Shown here: positions 1 to 13,096 of the stretch, in pieces
Numbering within the stretch: position 1 is the stretch's first letter
Layout: every line of letters begins with the position of its first letter
Origin: Escarpia spicata
Taxonomy: Eukaryota; Annelida; Polychaeta; Sabellida; Siboglinidae
NCBI GenBank assembly: GCA_963995525.1
Contig: OZ023214.1
Location: 19,096,667 to 19,160,666 of the forward strand
Reading direction: 5' to 3'
Length of the DNA: 64,000 nt
Program-made: the position numbers and the translations under genes
Notes under the pieces: model-generated
The model's database searches: none
What the model was told of the DNA's origin: nothing
The model's input: the letters and a program-made list of their open reading frames with translations, nothing else

Positions 1-536
1 GGTTGATCCTCATTCCCGCCGCTAATTAGTAGCGCCTGATGAGGGTCGGACATTTGCCGACTGGCACGTCCAGTCATCCGCTCTGGCCACTGCGTCTTGG
101 CGATGTGTAAGATGCAGCGGCGTGTTTATGTCTTGAAAACTAAAAAAGGTAAAAAGTGAAGGTAAGTTCACATATAGCGCGGTAACCAGCCCTTAGAGGA
201 CTGCGTGGGGCGCTCTACACTTCATGACAGGCATGTTCAATCAAACACAATTTAGGCGTTTCTGGAAGTACTCAGCCAGGCTGCAATTATCATGCAAAGC
301 ATTCGTACACATATATCCACCAGAGTCTATAGCTAGGTACTCATTCACACAGCTGACGCGGAGTGAACGAACTTGCCCAAGGATTCGAACCCGGGATGTA
401 TCGGCTCAACACAGTAAACTGTATCTTCTACGTATCCGTTCTTCTTGCGATTCCATCGTACCATGGAGACGTTTAGGTTTTATTATGATGCGTTGTTCAT
501 GCCGTAGCTACCTTCCAATGTTCCTATGCCAGCAAC

Positions 537-571
<35 letters not shown>

Positions 572-1342
572 AATCTGTCATCTTTCTCCGTCTTTCTAAA
601 ATCCTTATGAGACGTGTTTGAGCAAACATGTGGATTTAGTGGTGACATTCCCGAAATAATCGAGGAGATATTCGTGTTTCGTAAAAACTGAAAATTGCGA
701 CGGTATGTATAGTAAGATTGTTTACGACTGAATTTAAACACTTGTGTGTGCGTGCTTTTGAATAAACTTGTTGTGCATGTTGACAGTGGGCGTCGTTTAA
801 GAATTCTTGTTTTTATGTTCCTTTTTCTACATTCTTCTGCGTTTGTACGTAATAGCCATTATATTCTCTGCGCCATAAATCGGGCAGCTGTGGTCACACA
901 GAGGCGCACAGCAATACTGAAACATTCATGGAATATATATTCATACATATTCTCTTTGTCGGAATCGTTCAGGACAGCTCCTGGGGACTAAATATTTGTT
1001 CTGGTGATTTCACTAAAACTACAAGCGAGCGTGCAGTGGACACTATATTAATAATAATAACTTCATTTGTCGACAAAGAGGAAATACATTTGCACTGAGG
1101 AGGGAGCATAATTAAACATAGTATTTAAATAACATTGCAGTATGTACATAATAGAATCAAATGTGTAGACAGTTGCTAATTAGTAATACTAATAATAATT
1201 TTAATATTCGGTCATGACGTGTCAGCAGTAGTAAATCAATTAAACACATTAAAACAGTATGAATGAATATGCTAAAACAAAACAATATGGCAATATTAAA
1301 AGACAGTGATAACATTGATCAATGATGTGATGTATGACTGGT
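1..1342. other. non-coding, no gene seen
   Basis: No reading frame here resembles a known protein. There is a short CT tract after a poly-C run near 537-570 and AT-rich DNA from 1020 to 1340. A tRNA-like B-box on the minus strand lies at about 382-398. Confidence 0.6.
380..400 (-). repeat. tRNA-type B-box, possible SINE remnant
   Basis: Read on the minus strand this contains CCCGGGTTCGAATCC, a match to the T-arm/internal B-box of tRNA genes. I could not find a convincing A-box or a tRNA fold around it, so it is more likely a tRNA-derived SINE remnant than a tRNA gene. Confidence 0.35.
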
Positions 1343-3104
1343 TCAGGAACTTGATGGAGGATGGAATGAACGATTTAGGAACTTGATGGAAGATGGAATG
1401 AACGATTTAGGAACTTGATGGAAGATGGAATGAACGATTTAGGAACTTGATGGAAGATGGAATGAACGATTTAGGAACTTGATGGAAGATGGAATGAACG
1501 ATTTAGGAACTTGATGGAAGATGGAATGAACGATTTAGGAACTTGATGGAAGATGGAATGAACGATTTAGGAACTTGACGGAAGATGGAATGAACGATTT
1601 AGGAACTTGATGGAAGATGGAATGAACGATTTAGGAACTTGATGGAAGATGGAATGAACGATTTAGGAACTTGATGGAAGATGGAATGAACGATTTAGGA
1701 ACTTGATGGAAGATGGAATGAACGATTTAGGAACTTGATGGAAGATGGAATGAACGATTTAGGAACTTGATGGAAGATGGAATGAACGATTTAGGAACTT
1801 GATGGAAGATGGAATGAACGATTTAGGAACTTGATGGAAGATGGAATGAACGATTTAGGAACTTGATGGAAGATGGAATGAACGATTTGGGAACTTGATG
1901 GAAGATGGAATGAACGATTTAGGAACTTGATGGAAGATGGAATGAACGATTTGGGAACTTTATGGAAGATGGAATGAACGATTTAGGAACTTGACGGAAG
2001 ATGGAATGAACGATTTAGGAACTTGACGGAAGATGGAATGAACGATTTAGGAACTTGACGGAAGATGGAATGAACGATTTAGGAACTTGATGGAAGATGG
2101 AATGAACGATTTAGGAACTTGATGGAAGATGGAATGAATGATTTAGGAACTTGATGGAAGATTGAATGAACGATTTAGGAACTTGATGGAAGATGGAATG
2201 AACGATTTAGGAACTTGATGGAAGATGGAATGAACGATTTAGGAACTTGATGGAAGATGGAATGAACGATTTAGGAACTTGATGGAAGATGGAATGAACG
2301 ATTTAGGAACTTGATGGAAGATGGAATGAACGATTTAGGAACTTGATGGAAGATGGAATGAACGATTTAGGAACTTGATGGAAGATGGAATGAACGATTT
2401 GGGAACTTTATGGAAGATGGAATGAACGATTTCGGAACTTGATGGAATATGGAATGAACGATTTAGGAACTTGATGGAAGATGGAATGAACGATTTAGGA
2501 ACTTGATGGAAGATGGAATGAACGATTTAGGAACTTGATGGAAGATGGAATGAACGATTTAGGAACTTGATGGAAGATGGAATGAACGATTTAGGAACTT
2601 GATGGAAGATGGAATGAACGATTTAGGAACTTGATGGAAGATGGAATGAACGATTTGGGAACTTTATGGAAGATGGAATGAACGATTTAGGAACTTGACG
2701 GAAGATGGAATGAACGATTTAGGAACTTGACGGAAGATGGAATGAACGATTTAGGAACTTGATGGAAGATGGAATGAACGATTTAGGAACTTGATGGAAG
2801 ATGGAATGAATGATTTAGGAACTTGATGGAAGATTGAATGAACGATTTAGGAACTTGATGGAAGATGGAATGAACGATTTAGGAACTTGATGGAAGATGG
2901 AATGAACGATTTAGGAACTTGATGGAAGATGGAATGAACGATTTAGGAACTTGATGGAAGATGGAATGAACGATTTAGGAACTTGATGGAAGATGGAATG
3001 AACGATTTAGGAACTTGATGGAAGATGGAATGAACGATTTAGGAACTTGATGGAAGATGGAATGAACGATTTAGGAACTTGATGGAAGATGAAATGAACG
3101 ATTT
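1343..3104. repeat. 32-bp minisatellite, about 55 copies
   Basis: Tandem array of a 32-bp unit containing GATTTAGGAACTTGATGGAA. Copies are nearly identical, with recurring variants (CTTGACGG, GGGAACTTTATGG, GAATGAATG, AGATTGAATG). The variants recur in the same order several hundred bases apart, showing higher-order duplication. No open frame of interest crosses it. Confidence 0.97.
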
Positions 3105-3249
3105 CAGGGCACGCTGAGTCAGATAAAATTCTCTTTGCCATTTGCAGGGTTCTCGACTTGTACAATTGCTGTAAACTGGTTTCAGGTGTACAACATCAAG
3201 CGATCTTGCAAGAAGTGGTATATAGCTTATTTAGTTTCCCTCTGTTTTT

Positions 3250-3955
3250 GACTAAGATATTTCCTTACCAGCAAATAAACCCAAAAGTCACAACACTTTT
3301 CACAAATGAATTGTGAAACAGAGAGAGGATGTTTCTGTCAACGGGCATTGCAATGAGTTTCCTTGGGAGGTACAATCTTTGCTGGCCTTTATTGTATAGC
3401 GTCATTGTATTATCATCCCACCTTAGTTTGTCAGCGATATATTTGTATGAATGAACAATTTCAATGTTTTGCCCTTTGATGTTGACAGGATTGGGATGAT
3501 GTACACCTGATTGAAAGTCTATTACAATATCCTTGGTCTTGATAACATTCAACTCCAGGCAGCTGGCCGTACACCACGACACAACATGATCTACATTGCT
3601 TCTGTACTCTTTTTCGTCATTTGAGATCAGACCAACAAGAGCAGTGTCATCTGCATATTTGAAACAGTGGCAGCTGGAACAAGTACTTCTATAAGCATTG
3701 GTGAATACGGCATGTAGCAATGATGACAGCAGACACCCTTGAGGGGCTCCAGTGGAGACAGAGACACCTGGCGAGCAGTGACCATTGATGTTTACGTACT
3801 GTGCGCGGTTGGTGAGGAAACTATGGACAAGCATGACCAATTGTTTAACAACTCCAAGATAAGGCAGTTTTCTAATCATCAAATGCGGCTGAATTGTGTT
3901 AAAGGAAATAAAAACAAGGCATTAGCTAAAATCCGTTTTCCATGTGTACACAAAG
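3250..3955 (-). pseudogene. LINE reverse-transcriptase fragment (L2/CR1-like)
   Basis: The minus-strand frame from about 3882 to 3265 encodes the central part of a non-LTR retrotransposon reverse transcriptase. It shows the GAPQGC motif, the catalytic FKYADDTALVG box, and a following LELN..KTK..VIDF segment typical of L2/CR1/Jockey-type elements. The frame carries the end of the RT domain and part of the thumb. The upstream part (about 3883-3955) still resembles RT but is broken by stops. There is no endonuclease domain or intact 5' end, so this is a dead, truncated insertion. The exact clade is uncertain. Confidence 0.85.
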
Positions 3956-4197
3956 TGTAACATTGCATGTAATATTCGAGAACATTAAACAAAATAAAGA
4001 AAAATACATTTGTAGCATAAATTCGATTTAAAACCCGTCTGTGTAGCGATTCCCGCGGAAAATATAAATTTAATGAGCTAGGCGATCACGTGGTATCGTG
4101 ACGTCACATATGACCCACACTCGCATCAGGCCGACCCTTTCCATGCATTCAGAGCATGTTTACAAGGATAGCTTTTGGGTCGAAACGAGCGTCAGAA

Positions 4198-4415
4198 TGA
4201 GTTATTGTGCAATATTCCAATGTAATACAAACACTAGTCATCATAGACGAACAAGCAGTTATCTTACGGTTCCACATGAATCACATTTTATTCAAAACAA
4301 TGAATGCGAATGGGCCTCCAAGTCGACTAGATTTCGTCGAGCTTGGGCTCTTTTTCAAAATAATTATATCGAATGCAACCAACGGGAGATAATCTACACC
4401 AATAAACATACATAG
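4198..4415 (+). other. short frame in left arm of foldback element
   Basis: This frame starts MSYCAIFQCNT and is repeated, slightly diverged, on the minus strand of the right arm near 5508-5359. The C-x4-C start recalls zinc-binding THAP-type N-termini, but the later Cys and His residues of that fold are not visible, so I do not claim a THAP domain. Conservation of the frame may only reflect that the arms are copies. Confidence 0.25.
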
Positions 4416-4545
4416 CAAACATATATTGTATCCAGCTACAGAAAGTAACGTATATAATATCATAATATCACTAGAATATCGATGTATGAAGGAGGAGTTG
4501 TACAATTTATCATAACAACTTAAATCAGTCGGTGAATTTCTGTCG

Positions 4546-4627
4546 GTGCGGCTAGCTCAGTTGGTAAACGCGTTGGTTTCTTGTCATTTATTTTGCAATC
4601 GGGCGACACCGGTTCAATCCTGACACC
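4546..4627 (+). repeat. tRNA-like sequence, left arm
   Basis: It has an A-box (TAGCTCAGTTGG, 4553-4564) and a B-box (GGTTCAATCC, 4611-4620). The D-arm and T-arm are plausible. The region between them is too long for a normal anticodon arm and the acceptor ends do not pair well, so it looks like a tRNA-derived promoter or relic rather than a functional tRNA. Confidence 0.6.
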
Positions 4628-5082
4628 AAACCATTGATTTTCTTTACACTTTTTATGTTTTCACGACGTAATATAAACCAAATCATTTTGTATACTATGA
4701 TGCACTTTTTGTAAAAAAAATATTGTTGTAATAATTATTTATTCGCCTCAAAAATGAAAATATGGTAATTATATTTATAACTATGTTTCTAAAATCTATT
4801 TATCCAGATTGATCACAATTTGTTTTCACTTATATAATTACAATATATTACCGTACAATATATATTCAATTAATATATTATATATTCATTACATTATATT
4901 TGTTTGGATAAATAACATTTAGAAACATCGTTATATAATTCCCATATTTTCATTTTTGAGGCGAATAAATAATTACTACAAAAATAAAAAATATTTACAA
5001 ACAGTGCATCGTAGTATAAAATGATTTGGTTTATATTACTTCGTGAAAACATAAAAAAATGTAAAGAAAATCAATGGTTTGC

Positions 5083-5163
5083 TGTCGGGATTGAACCGGC
5101 GTCGCCCGATTGCAAAATAAATGACAAGAAACCAATGCGTCTACCAACTGAGCTAGCGGCACC
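5083..5163 (-). repeat. tRNA-like sequence, right arm
   Basis: Inverted counterpart of the left-arm copy. The minus strand shows an A-box at 5144-5155 and a B-box at 5088-5097, with a slightly better T-stem (GCCGG/CCGAC) than the left copy. The same internal sequence CTTGTCATTTATTTTGCAA lies between the boxes in both arms. Confidence 0.6.
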
Positions 5164-5606
5164 GACAGAAATTCACCGACTGATTTAAGTTGTTATAATA
5201 AATTGTACAACTCCTTCATACATTGATATTCTAGTGATATTATGAGATTATACACGTTACTTTCTGTAGCCGGATACAATATATGTTTGCTATGTATATT
5301 TATTGGTGTAGATTATCTCCCGTTGGTTGCATTCGATGTAATTATTCTGAAAACGAGCCTAACCTCGACGAAACCTAGTCGACTTGGAGGCCCATTCGCA
5401 TTCATTGTTTTGAATAAAATTGGATTCATGTGGAACCGTAAGATAACTGCTTGTTCCTTTATGATGACTAGTGTTTGTATTACATCGGAATATTACACAA
5501 TAACTCATTTTGACGCTTGTTTCGACCCGAAAGCTATCCTTGTAAACATGCTCTGAATGCATGGAAAGGGTCAGCCTGATGCGAGTATGGGTCATATATG
5601 ACGTCA

Positions 5607-6654
5607 CATCTCAGCATCCCGAAAAGCGCGCCAAAAATATGCATATTCGAAAATGTCCGGCTGCGCAGCATAAAATGTGGAATTTCTAATTCATTGAATT
5701 TTTATATATTTTTTGGGCTTGGTGGACATGGAAATAGATAGCATGATGTAATATAATATGAATTCAAGCAATAATGTTTTTATTCCCTTTAAATGTTGAT
5801 GAAAAATCTATGAATAGGATTCTAGCATACGAGCGTGGACGTTCAATGTGTCCATGAAAGACATTTAACATAGACAAGGTGGCGTCTTCCACACTGTGTT
5901 TAGTTATGTTTGCACATTGCAGCGGATCAAGTAGATGTTCAACCTCGGTCTGTAGTCTTTGAGATATACTGGGTTCAACTTGTTTAGGAACGGGTATAAT
6001 TTGAAATGAGGCGAGTGGAAAAATCGAATTTTAAACAATAAGCAATAATGCTGAGCAAGAAAATCTATAAAGGTTTTTTCAACCATTACAAAAAAGGGAC
6101 AGCTGATGCGCGCGGACAAACTTAGCTCGTAAAACAGAGACGGAGACAACGACACGTGTACAGCTCAGTGCATACGCTTTCTCTAAAACATGCCAGTACT
6201 CATGCAGAAACAACATAACTTTTACTTTTTAGGTCAAGGTCATCCATTTGTAACTGTTTTCTGGTCTGCCCGTCCCGGTAATAGGCAAGCTCAAACGTTC
6301 TATACGCCTACTCATTTTTAACAGGTAACTACTTGGGTGGTTCGGACAGGAAACTGTTTTAAACAATCGTCAGGTTTGGATCAGCTGTATGCAAAGCACA
6401 TGTGCAATATTATACCTGTGCAACTTTATTAAGACAATTTTAACAATGTCTAAATCGCCTATTAGTGTCGATTATATGCAGTTTTCTCTGCAGATTCGTA
6501 GTGATTCGTATACTTACATTGTACGATACGTGAAGGAATCACTGACTACAACAGTTGAGTGTTTCCTTCAATAACTGGTTTCATACTCTGAAAGCATGGA
6601 TGGTGGCTTTTAGCTACTCCTCCAGCTACAAAGACATGTAAACATCTGTTGTCA

Positions 6655-6656
<2 letters not shown>
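5607..6656. other. non-coding, no gene seen
   Basis: AT-rich sequence with only short chance frames. I see no repeat or conserved motif. Confidence 0.5.

Positions 6657-6701
<45 letters not shown>
6657..6701. repeat. (ACGC)n microsatellite
   Basis: About 11 perfect tandem copies of a CACG tetranucleotide. Confidence 0.95.
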
Positions 6702-7129
6702 CACACCGAATACCTTAAAAGAAATGTAAGAACGCCGATGACAAGCCGCTAATCATCGTGAGAAGGAGGTGGTTACGGAAGATATAAATAAAGCACTTTC
6801 ACGGAACGATAAAAGAAAGAGAAGCAAACAATGAAGGGGCTGGATTATTGGCATTCTTAGAAGACCCTCGAGAATAGAGGCTTCATGGGTATAGTGACCA
6901 TGCATGCATCACTGACTGCATTAACATTGACACGTCTTCCAGGGGCATAAGCAGGATTTTGAAAAAAAATATCCCGCGGAGGCGTGAGAAGGGTTACCAT
7001 TATATAGGCGGAATCCCTCCCAAGAAATATTTGACTGTCTGAAATAAAACACAAAGACCCATGGAGGTGCCAACGGAAGGGGGTGCTTGAAAAAAAGGGT
7101 GACTGACTGAAACAGTGGTGCTCGCTTGA

Positions 7130-7600
7130 AACAAATAGGATGCATATCCAGGCACCCACACGGGGTATCGAGGCACCAAAATGTGTGCTGTCCAGGCACG
7201 CACGTCACCCCTGGGTAAGGCCACATTTGACCAGAGGCGGTCTCCGAGAGACACCTCGGAAGTTCCTCGCGGACCCACCGGAGCTCTCTCGCCGTGCCCG
7301 ACCAACACATAGTCGCTCCGTCTCCGCCGACTCGTCTTACGTGCACCTGTGGCCGCGCTCGGCAACCCAACCCCGTCGACATTAGTGCTTGTTAAGTCGC
7401 TGATTGGAGGCGCTGGCTTCAATTAGCCGGCTGCATTGGCGCACACGCGGTGCTGGTTAGACGCTGTTCATAACACGGGCCTCGACCGGCAGCGCTCGCA
7501 GCGGGAGGCTGCCGCGACGTGAATGCTCGCGGTGGGGCGCGTCGACAAAGGCACGCCGAAACAGCTAACCACGGGAAAGGAACATTTGTATTGTTTCCGT
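7130..7600. other. GC/CpG-rich island, unassigned
   Basis: A block much richer in G+C and CpG than its surroundings, with overlapping frames on both strands, none resembling a known protein. It contains homeodomain-type cores (CTGATTGG, TCAATTAG near 7400-7425). It could be a regulatory element or an unmethylated island. Confidence 0.3.
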
Positions 7601-8850
7601 ACATACTTTAATAGTTTATGTAAATTGCTGGAGTTGGCTTCGGGCAGGGTTGAGATTTGTTGGAGTGAGTCAGAAATGTTAGTTACGTGACTAGAGCAAA
7701 GACCGGGGTGGGCGATATGGGAAGGGCACGCGAGGACTGTTGGTGAAAGTTCGCTGTGGCCTAATGAATAGACAAATTAAAAGGGTGCGTTCTAAACTGT
7801 TTGATTCAACGGGGGTTGGTGAGAGATCGGATGGGCAAAGACAAAGACGGGTAACGTCATCAATAAGAGTCAAGGGGTGCAGAGTATGTCAGTAATATAC
7901 ATCCTTGGAATAACGACCAATCAAAATAAGATAAGAGAAGATAAGACAAGATAGTTTATTATGCTTTACAAGGAATTTGGTGTACACTAAATGAGCAGTT
8001 CGCTACAAAACATCATATTCACAAATCATAAGTTATTTAATATTGTCTCAGTCAGATGATCTCAAGAGTTGATGGTTGTTAATGGCTGCTGCGGCCGTTG
8101 GCCCCCAAGCAATACCTCATTCGGCTCGTCCTTGCTCTGTAGGCTCGATGTTGCCTTCCCGATGGCAGCAACTTGAAACACTTGGACATTGGGTGAACTT
8201 TGTCTTTCATAACTGATTTTGCTTCGGCCAGACAATTCCAGCGCAGATGTGTGTCAACTGGTGTCTTATCCAATGATATTGCGCTTTCACTTTTTGGCTT
8301 CTGTAATATCGACCAATCGTACTCAGTACGGCTAACTCATGGGGATGATTGGACGCCTGGAATTGCGACTGTGATGGTGTGCACGCGCGCCTGGTTCCAG
8401 GAATAAAACCCGACGAAGACAGTAAGTAGGACGACGTACAATCGATTAGGCGAACTACTGTGCATTGTGCAGGACACACGCCAGGGGTGATGTAGTACAA
8501 TCACCCCCCCCCTGGCACGAGAGGGTGGGTGAAAGAATGGCGATGCGCTATGTGGATAGACGCCTCTGTGTCACAACCGTCTGACAGAGAAACACTGATT
8601 GAGACACCCTGACACGTGATCTATGAGTGAAGGGAGGAAAGAAAACAGAATTACACATTAGGCCCCATGTAAGAAAATCTGAATTCTATATAATTACAAC
8701 AGTGCGACAATGGTCTAGAGTGGGATTATGTCATTATATGGAAGAACACGAAGAACGACCTGCGTTGTTTTCCTTCAACCTGCTTTTTATTATAACTCGC
8801 CGCAGTTACGAAGAAGAACGAACACTCGGTCTCTCTTTCCATATCTCTCC
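7601..8850. other. non-coding, no gene seen
   Basis: Mixed-composition sequence with a short purine-rich (AAGATAAGA)-like patch near 7925-7955. No supported gene. Confidence 0.5.
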
Positions 8851-9705
<855 letters not shown>

Positions 9706-12700
9706 AACAACATCAACAACAGCGCAACAAGAAAAACTTAGATTGTCACTTCCGTCTAACATCCACACAACACGTTCTTCCCACTTTTAAACAACACGAG
9801 CGTTTGTTCCCATCTGTTTCCCAAGCCGTCGGCTGGTCGGCCCCGGCACATACCGCGCGTTTGCCGGGTCATTAGCGCGCCGCCTCGGGCTGTTCTCACC
9901 AAAGGCCCATCAGCAAAGGCGTGGAGAGCGACCGATTGACCCAGCACACACATGCGTTGTCTTTGTAAAGTCTCGCACTTTGGCCATCAATGCAGAGTGG
10001 CCGTTTGATGTGACTACTTTGTGTGCAATTCGACAACTGTGTATTGCCCCGATTCGGCTTTGTTGGAGGTGATTCAACAACTGGTTGAGTACTTGTTCTG
10101 TTGAAGTGGCGCAATGATACTGCGGGTTGACGGTGTACATACTTGGCATTACATGTTTGTGTCGAAGGCCTTCGGGAAGTCGTAGATTGTTTTTCCATAT
10201 AGGGTAATATGCATTTAGATCACATAGGGCCTGTATGGCAGTTGAAGTCTTGCAATAATCTCGGAAGTTTGCCCGATCGTGTTGATTGGATACGGAGATA
10301 ATATTTTTTACTTACAAGTTTATAAACTTTATATAGAAAACATCCATTACCATGCTTTAAAATACATACATATGCACATATTCCATGCACATATTTCAAG
10401 TAGGCCTAATAGTAGCCCACTTTTGTGGCAACAACGAATGGCTATTCACACTAAATGCGCATCTTATAGCGGATATTGGATCCAGCAACACAACCGGCGC
10501 TAATTCCTCACCGGTTCTTTCGATACAAGGAATCTCATCCATGACGAACGCGAGGCCCAGTTTGTCGGCCGATGTTTTGTCTGTTTGTCGTGCGCGTGTC
10601 CCTACCGCAGCAGTGGTGGCTCGTCTCCATCCGGAGCGGCGAGTGCAGGCGAGATGCGTTCACGTCAAGCCGTCAACGGCAGATTGAGCCATCACCCGCC
10701 ATAAGAGGCACGCGCGGTATGCATTGGCCATCGCTCAGCGTCACGCGTACGGCAAGCTGTCCCTGCAAAGTGCTGTTCGAGCTTACGGTGGCTGGCGTAA
10801 GTCGACGGGGAAGGTTCAGTATTTATTTCTCCATTGGTGGCAATGTTAACCTTTTTCAGTGCAACAAGGTGACTTACTTGTTTTGAATTATTATCTGGAA
10901 ATTGGATATGTTGATGCTTGTTATTTAAATATTTTTTTGATAAATATATATTCGTATCTTTTTTTGTCATTTGGTTCTCAATGAGTTCATTGACACATTC
11001 ATATATTCCGACAAAGATCCACAAGAAAAACTATATTATGTACAATGTTATTTATTGTCTTTAAATATGCAAATTACCATGTACGACTTTTTCAGAGAAC
11101 ACTGTATACCAAGGTCTGCGGTCTTAAAACCAGCGGTACTTGATTTGTCCATCCTGATCCCGGAAGTAAATTGTGATCTATCCCCACCTTAGGAACGCTT
11201 GCAGCCGACGGGAACACAGCGAACACGCTAACCCTCTTCCGCGTCCCGGCAAAGGGTAATGGCGTCGTAAACTAACGCTTCGTCTGAACGAATGTCGTTA
11301 AACGTAATGTGCTAACTGTTAATGCTACTTTTATCAACTGCCGGCGGAAGAAGTTAAGTCACTAAACCCGAATGTAGAAACGAAGACGTAAACAGCCTGC
11401 CGCTGGTATGCCGTATGCGATCTGAGTCAAATAATTACGATCGTAATTGCTAAGCTAACTTTATAACCTGTGTTGGGCAGCGGAAATTTAGAATCTTTGG
11501 TTTAATTACTGTTTAAAGTTGTAAGGCCAACGAACGTGTGTATGATGTCTTGTAAACGCATAAGAAGAAACCATTTAACATTTTTTCCCGATGTTCCCAT
11601 GGAAGTATATATATAGACATGTGTTTTGCATCTTATTTGACAACTGCACTTTTGTTCGTTGGCGTCTGTCCTGATTTCACAGCGCAAGTCTACCCAGAGG
11701 CAGCGAGGTCAGTGCTATCCGTCATAATAAATTTCTCAAAGACGTCTCATATTCAGCACAAGCCGACGAAGCATTGCCTTCTCGGCGAGTATGGCTGGCC
11801 CACGGTGGTTTCAACGTAAGAGTTCGCCATCTTCTTCCTCGCAAGACAACGAAAGACGGATTAACGGGCACAGGTCGTGTTCCACAGAAAGAGGTTCCGA
11901 GACAATGCAGATTGGTCGGCAAGAGTTGTTCCTCGGTAGTAATCCCTGGGAAAACAGGACTGTCCCGTTGCCCCCCCCCCCCCCCGTCTGCGTGGAGGGT
12001 GGGAATGTTGGATGGAAGATTAATGGCAGCGTAAGATTAATCGTCTAAGCGAACGACGAGCGCTGCGGGCGACTGACGTCGACTTCTGCCTAACATTGTA
12101 TAACGGAAGATCACAATTCCACTGGTATCGCACGGACAGCGCAGCTCGGTCGCTTAAACAAAGACGATATCTTGATTAAAGCAATGACGGAGTGTCCGGC
12201 AACCGTGGCGCAGGGAGAGTACGTGCAAGGCATTGCTTGATCGCCGTTTTAATTAATCGTTCCTTGCATGAAACGTGGCTTTTTTTCTTTCTGTTTCCAC
12301 GTGAATGCTCGTACATGCCAGGGTTTGAGGAAGTTCAGTTGTTGTTGTAATGTTCTAACGATAGTGCTGACGTTATCCACACCTGATTATGCAATGCGAG
12401 TGATCTTCACGACCGCCAATATGTATGTGACTGTTTACACAAATTGAACTCAGAGTAGTAGTTAAGATGTGTCGATTGTTGCCTATGTTGACTGTTGTGC
12501 AAGGCGTTGCGAAATATTTGCACTTGAAGCGAAACACTTTTCCATGTCAGAATTAATCCGCCTATATTTACAATTACTATGTTTTTTGTAAAATCACCAC
12601 TAATATGTTCAACTGAAACGGAGGAAGGATACAAACACAGTTAGTATTAAACGCGAAGGCAAATATGTTTGTCAGGCGATTTCATCCAAATAAATGGTAC

Positions 12701-12738
12701 TTGGTTAGAACAAAATTTATTCGTGGCAACTAATTTAA
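9706..12738. other. non-coding with scattered CpG-rich islands
   Basis: No gene is supported. CpG-rich blocks at about 9810-9960, 10500-10820, 11190-11300 and 11770-12240 stand out from AT-rich DNA. None keeps a protein-like frame with splice sites that I can recognise. Confidence 0.45.
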
Positions 12739-12940
12739 AAACAACAACACTAACAACAACAACAACAACAACAGCAGCAGCAACAACAACAACAACAACA
12801 GCAGCAACATGAACAACAGCAACAGCAGCAGCAGCAACAACAACAACAGCAACAACAACAACAGCAGCAGCAGCAGCAACAACAACAACAACAACAACAG
12901 CAGCAGCAACATGAACAACAGCAACAGCAATACCAGCATC

Positions 12941-12971
<31 letters not shown>

Positions 12972-13021
12972 GCAGCAGCAGCAGCAGCAACAACAATAAC
13001 AGAAACAGCGATACCAGCATC

Positions 13022-13056
<35 letters not shown>

Positions 13057-13096
13057 CGACAGCAACAACAACAACAACAACAACAACAGCAGCGAT
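12739..13096. repeat. (CAA)n/(CAG)n trinucleotide tract
   Basis: About 360 bp of mixed CAA, CAG and occasional CAT triplets on the plus strand. The long Asn/Ser-rich and poly-Leu frames here follow from the triplet repeat and have no flanking coding sequence. Confidence 0.95.

Larger units (their letters stand above)
4099..5606. mobile_element. 1.5-kb inverted-repeat (foldback) element
   Basis: Two arms of about 700 bp (about 4099-4808 and 4910-5606) are diverged reverse complements, separated by an AT-rich spacer of roughly 100 bp. Both outer ends carry TGACGTCA followed by a shared sequence reading into the element. Each arm contains a tRNA-like segment and the same short reading frame beginning near MSYC (plus strand in the left arm, minus strand in the right). 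No transposase and no clear target-site duplication were found. It could be a foldback transposon or an inverted duplication of a tRNA-derived element. Confidence 0.8.

Noticed and set aside
1343..3104. CRISPR array
   Set aside because: Units are contiguous with no unique spacers, and the DNA is eukaryotic.
4546..4627. Functional tRNA gene
   Set aside because: The interval between the D-arm and T-arm is too long for an anticodon arm and the acceptor stem does not pair.
7000..7422. Overlapping frames on both strands in a GC-rich block
   Set aside because: No recognisable domain, and several frames open equally, as expected from CpG-rich composition.
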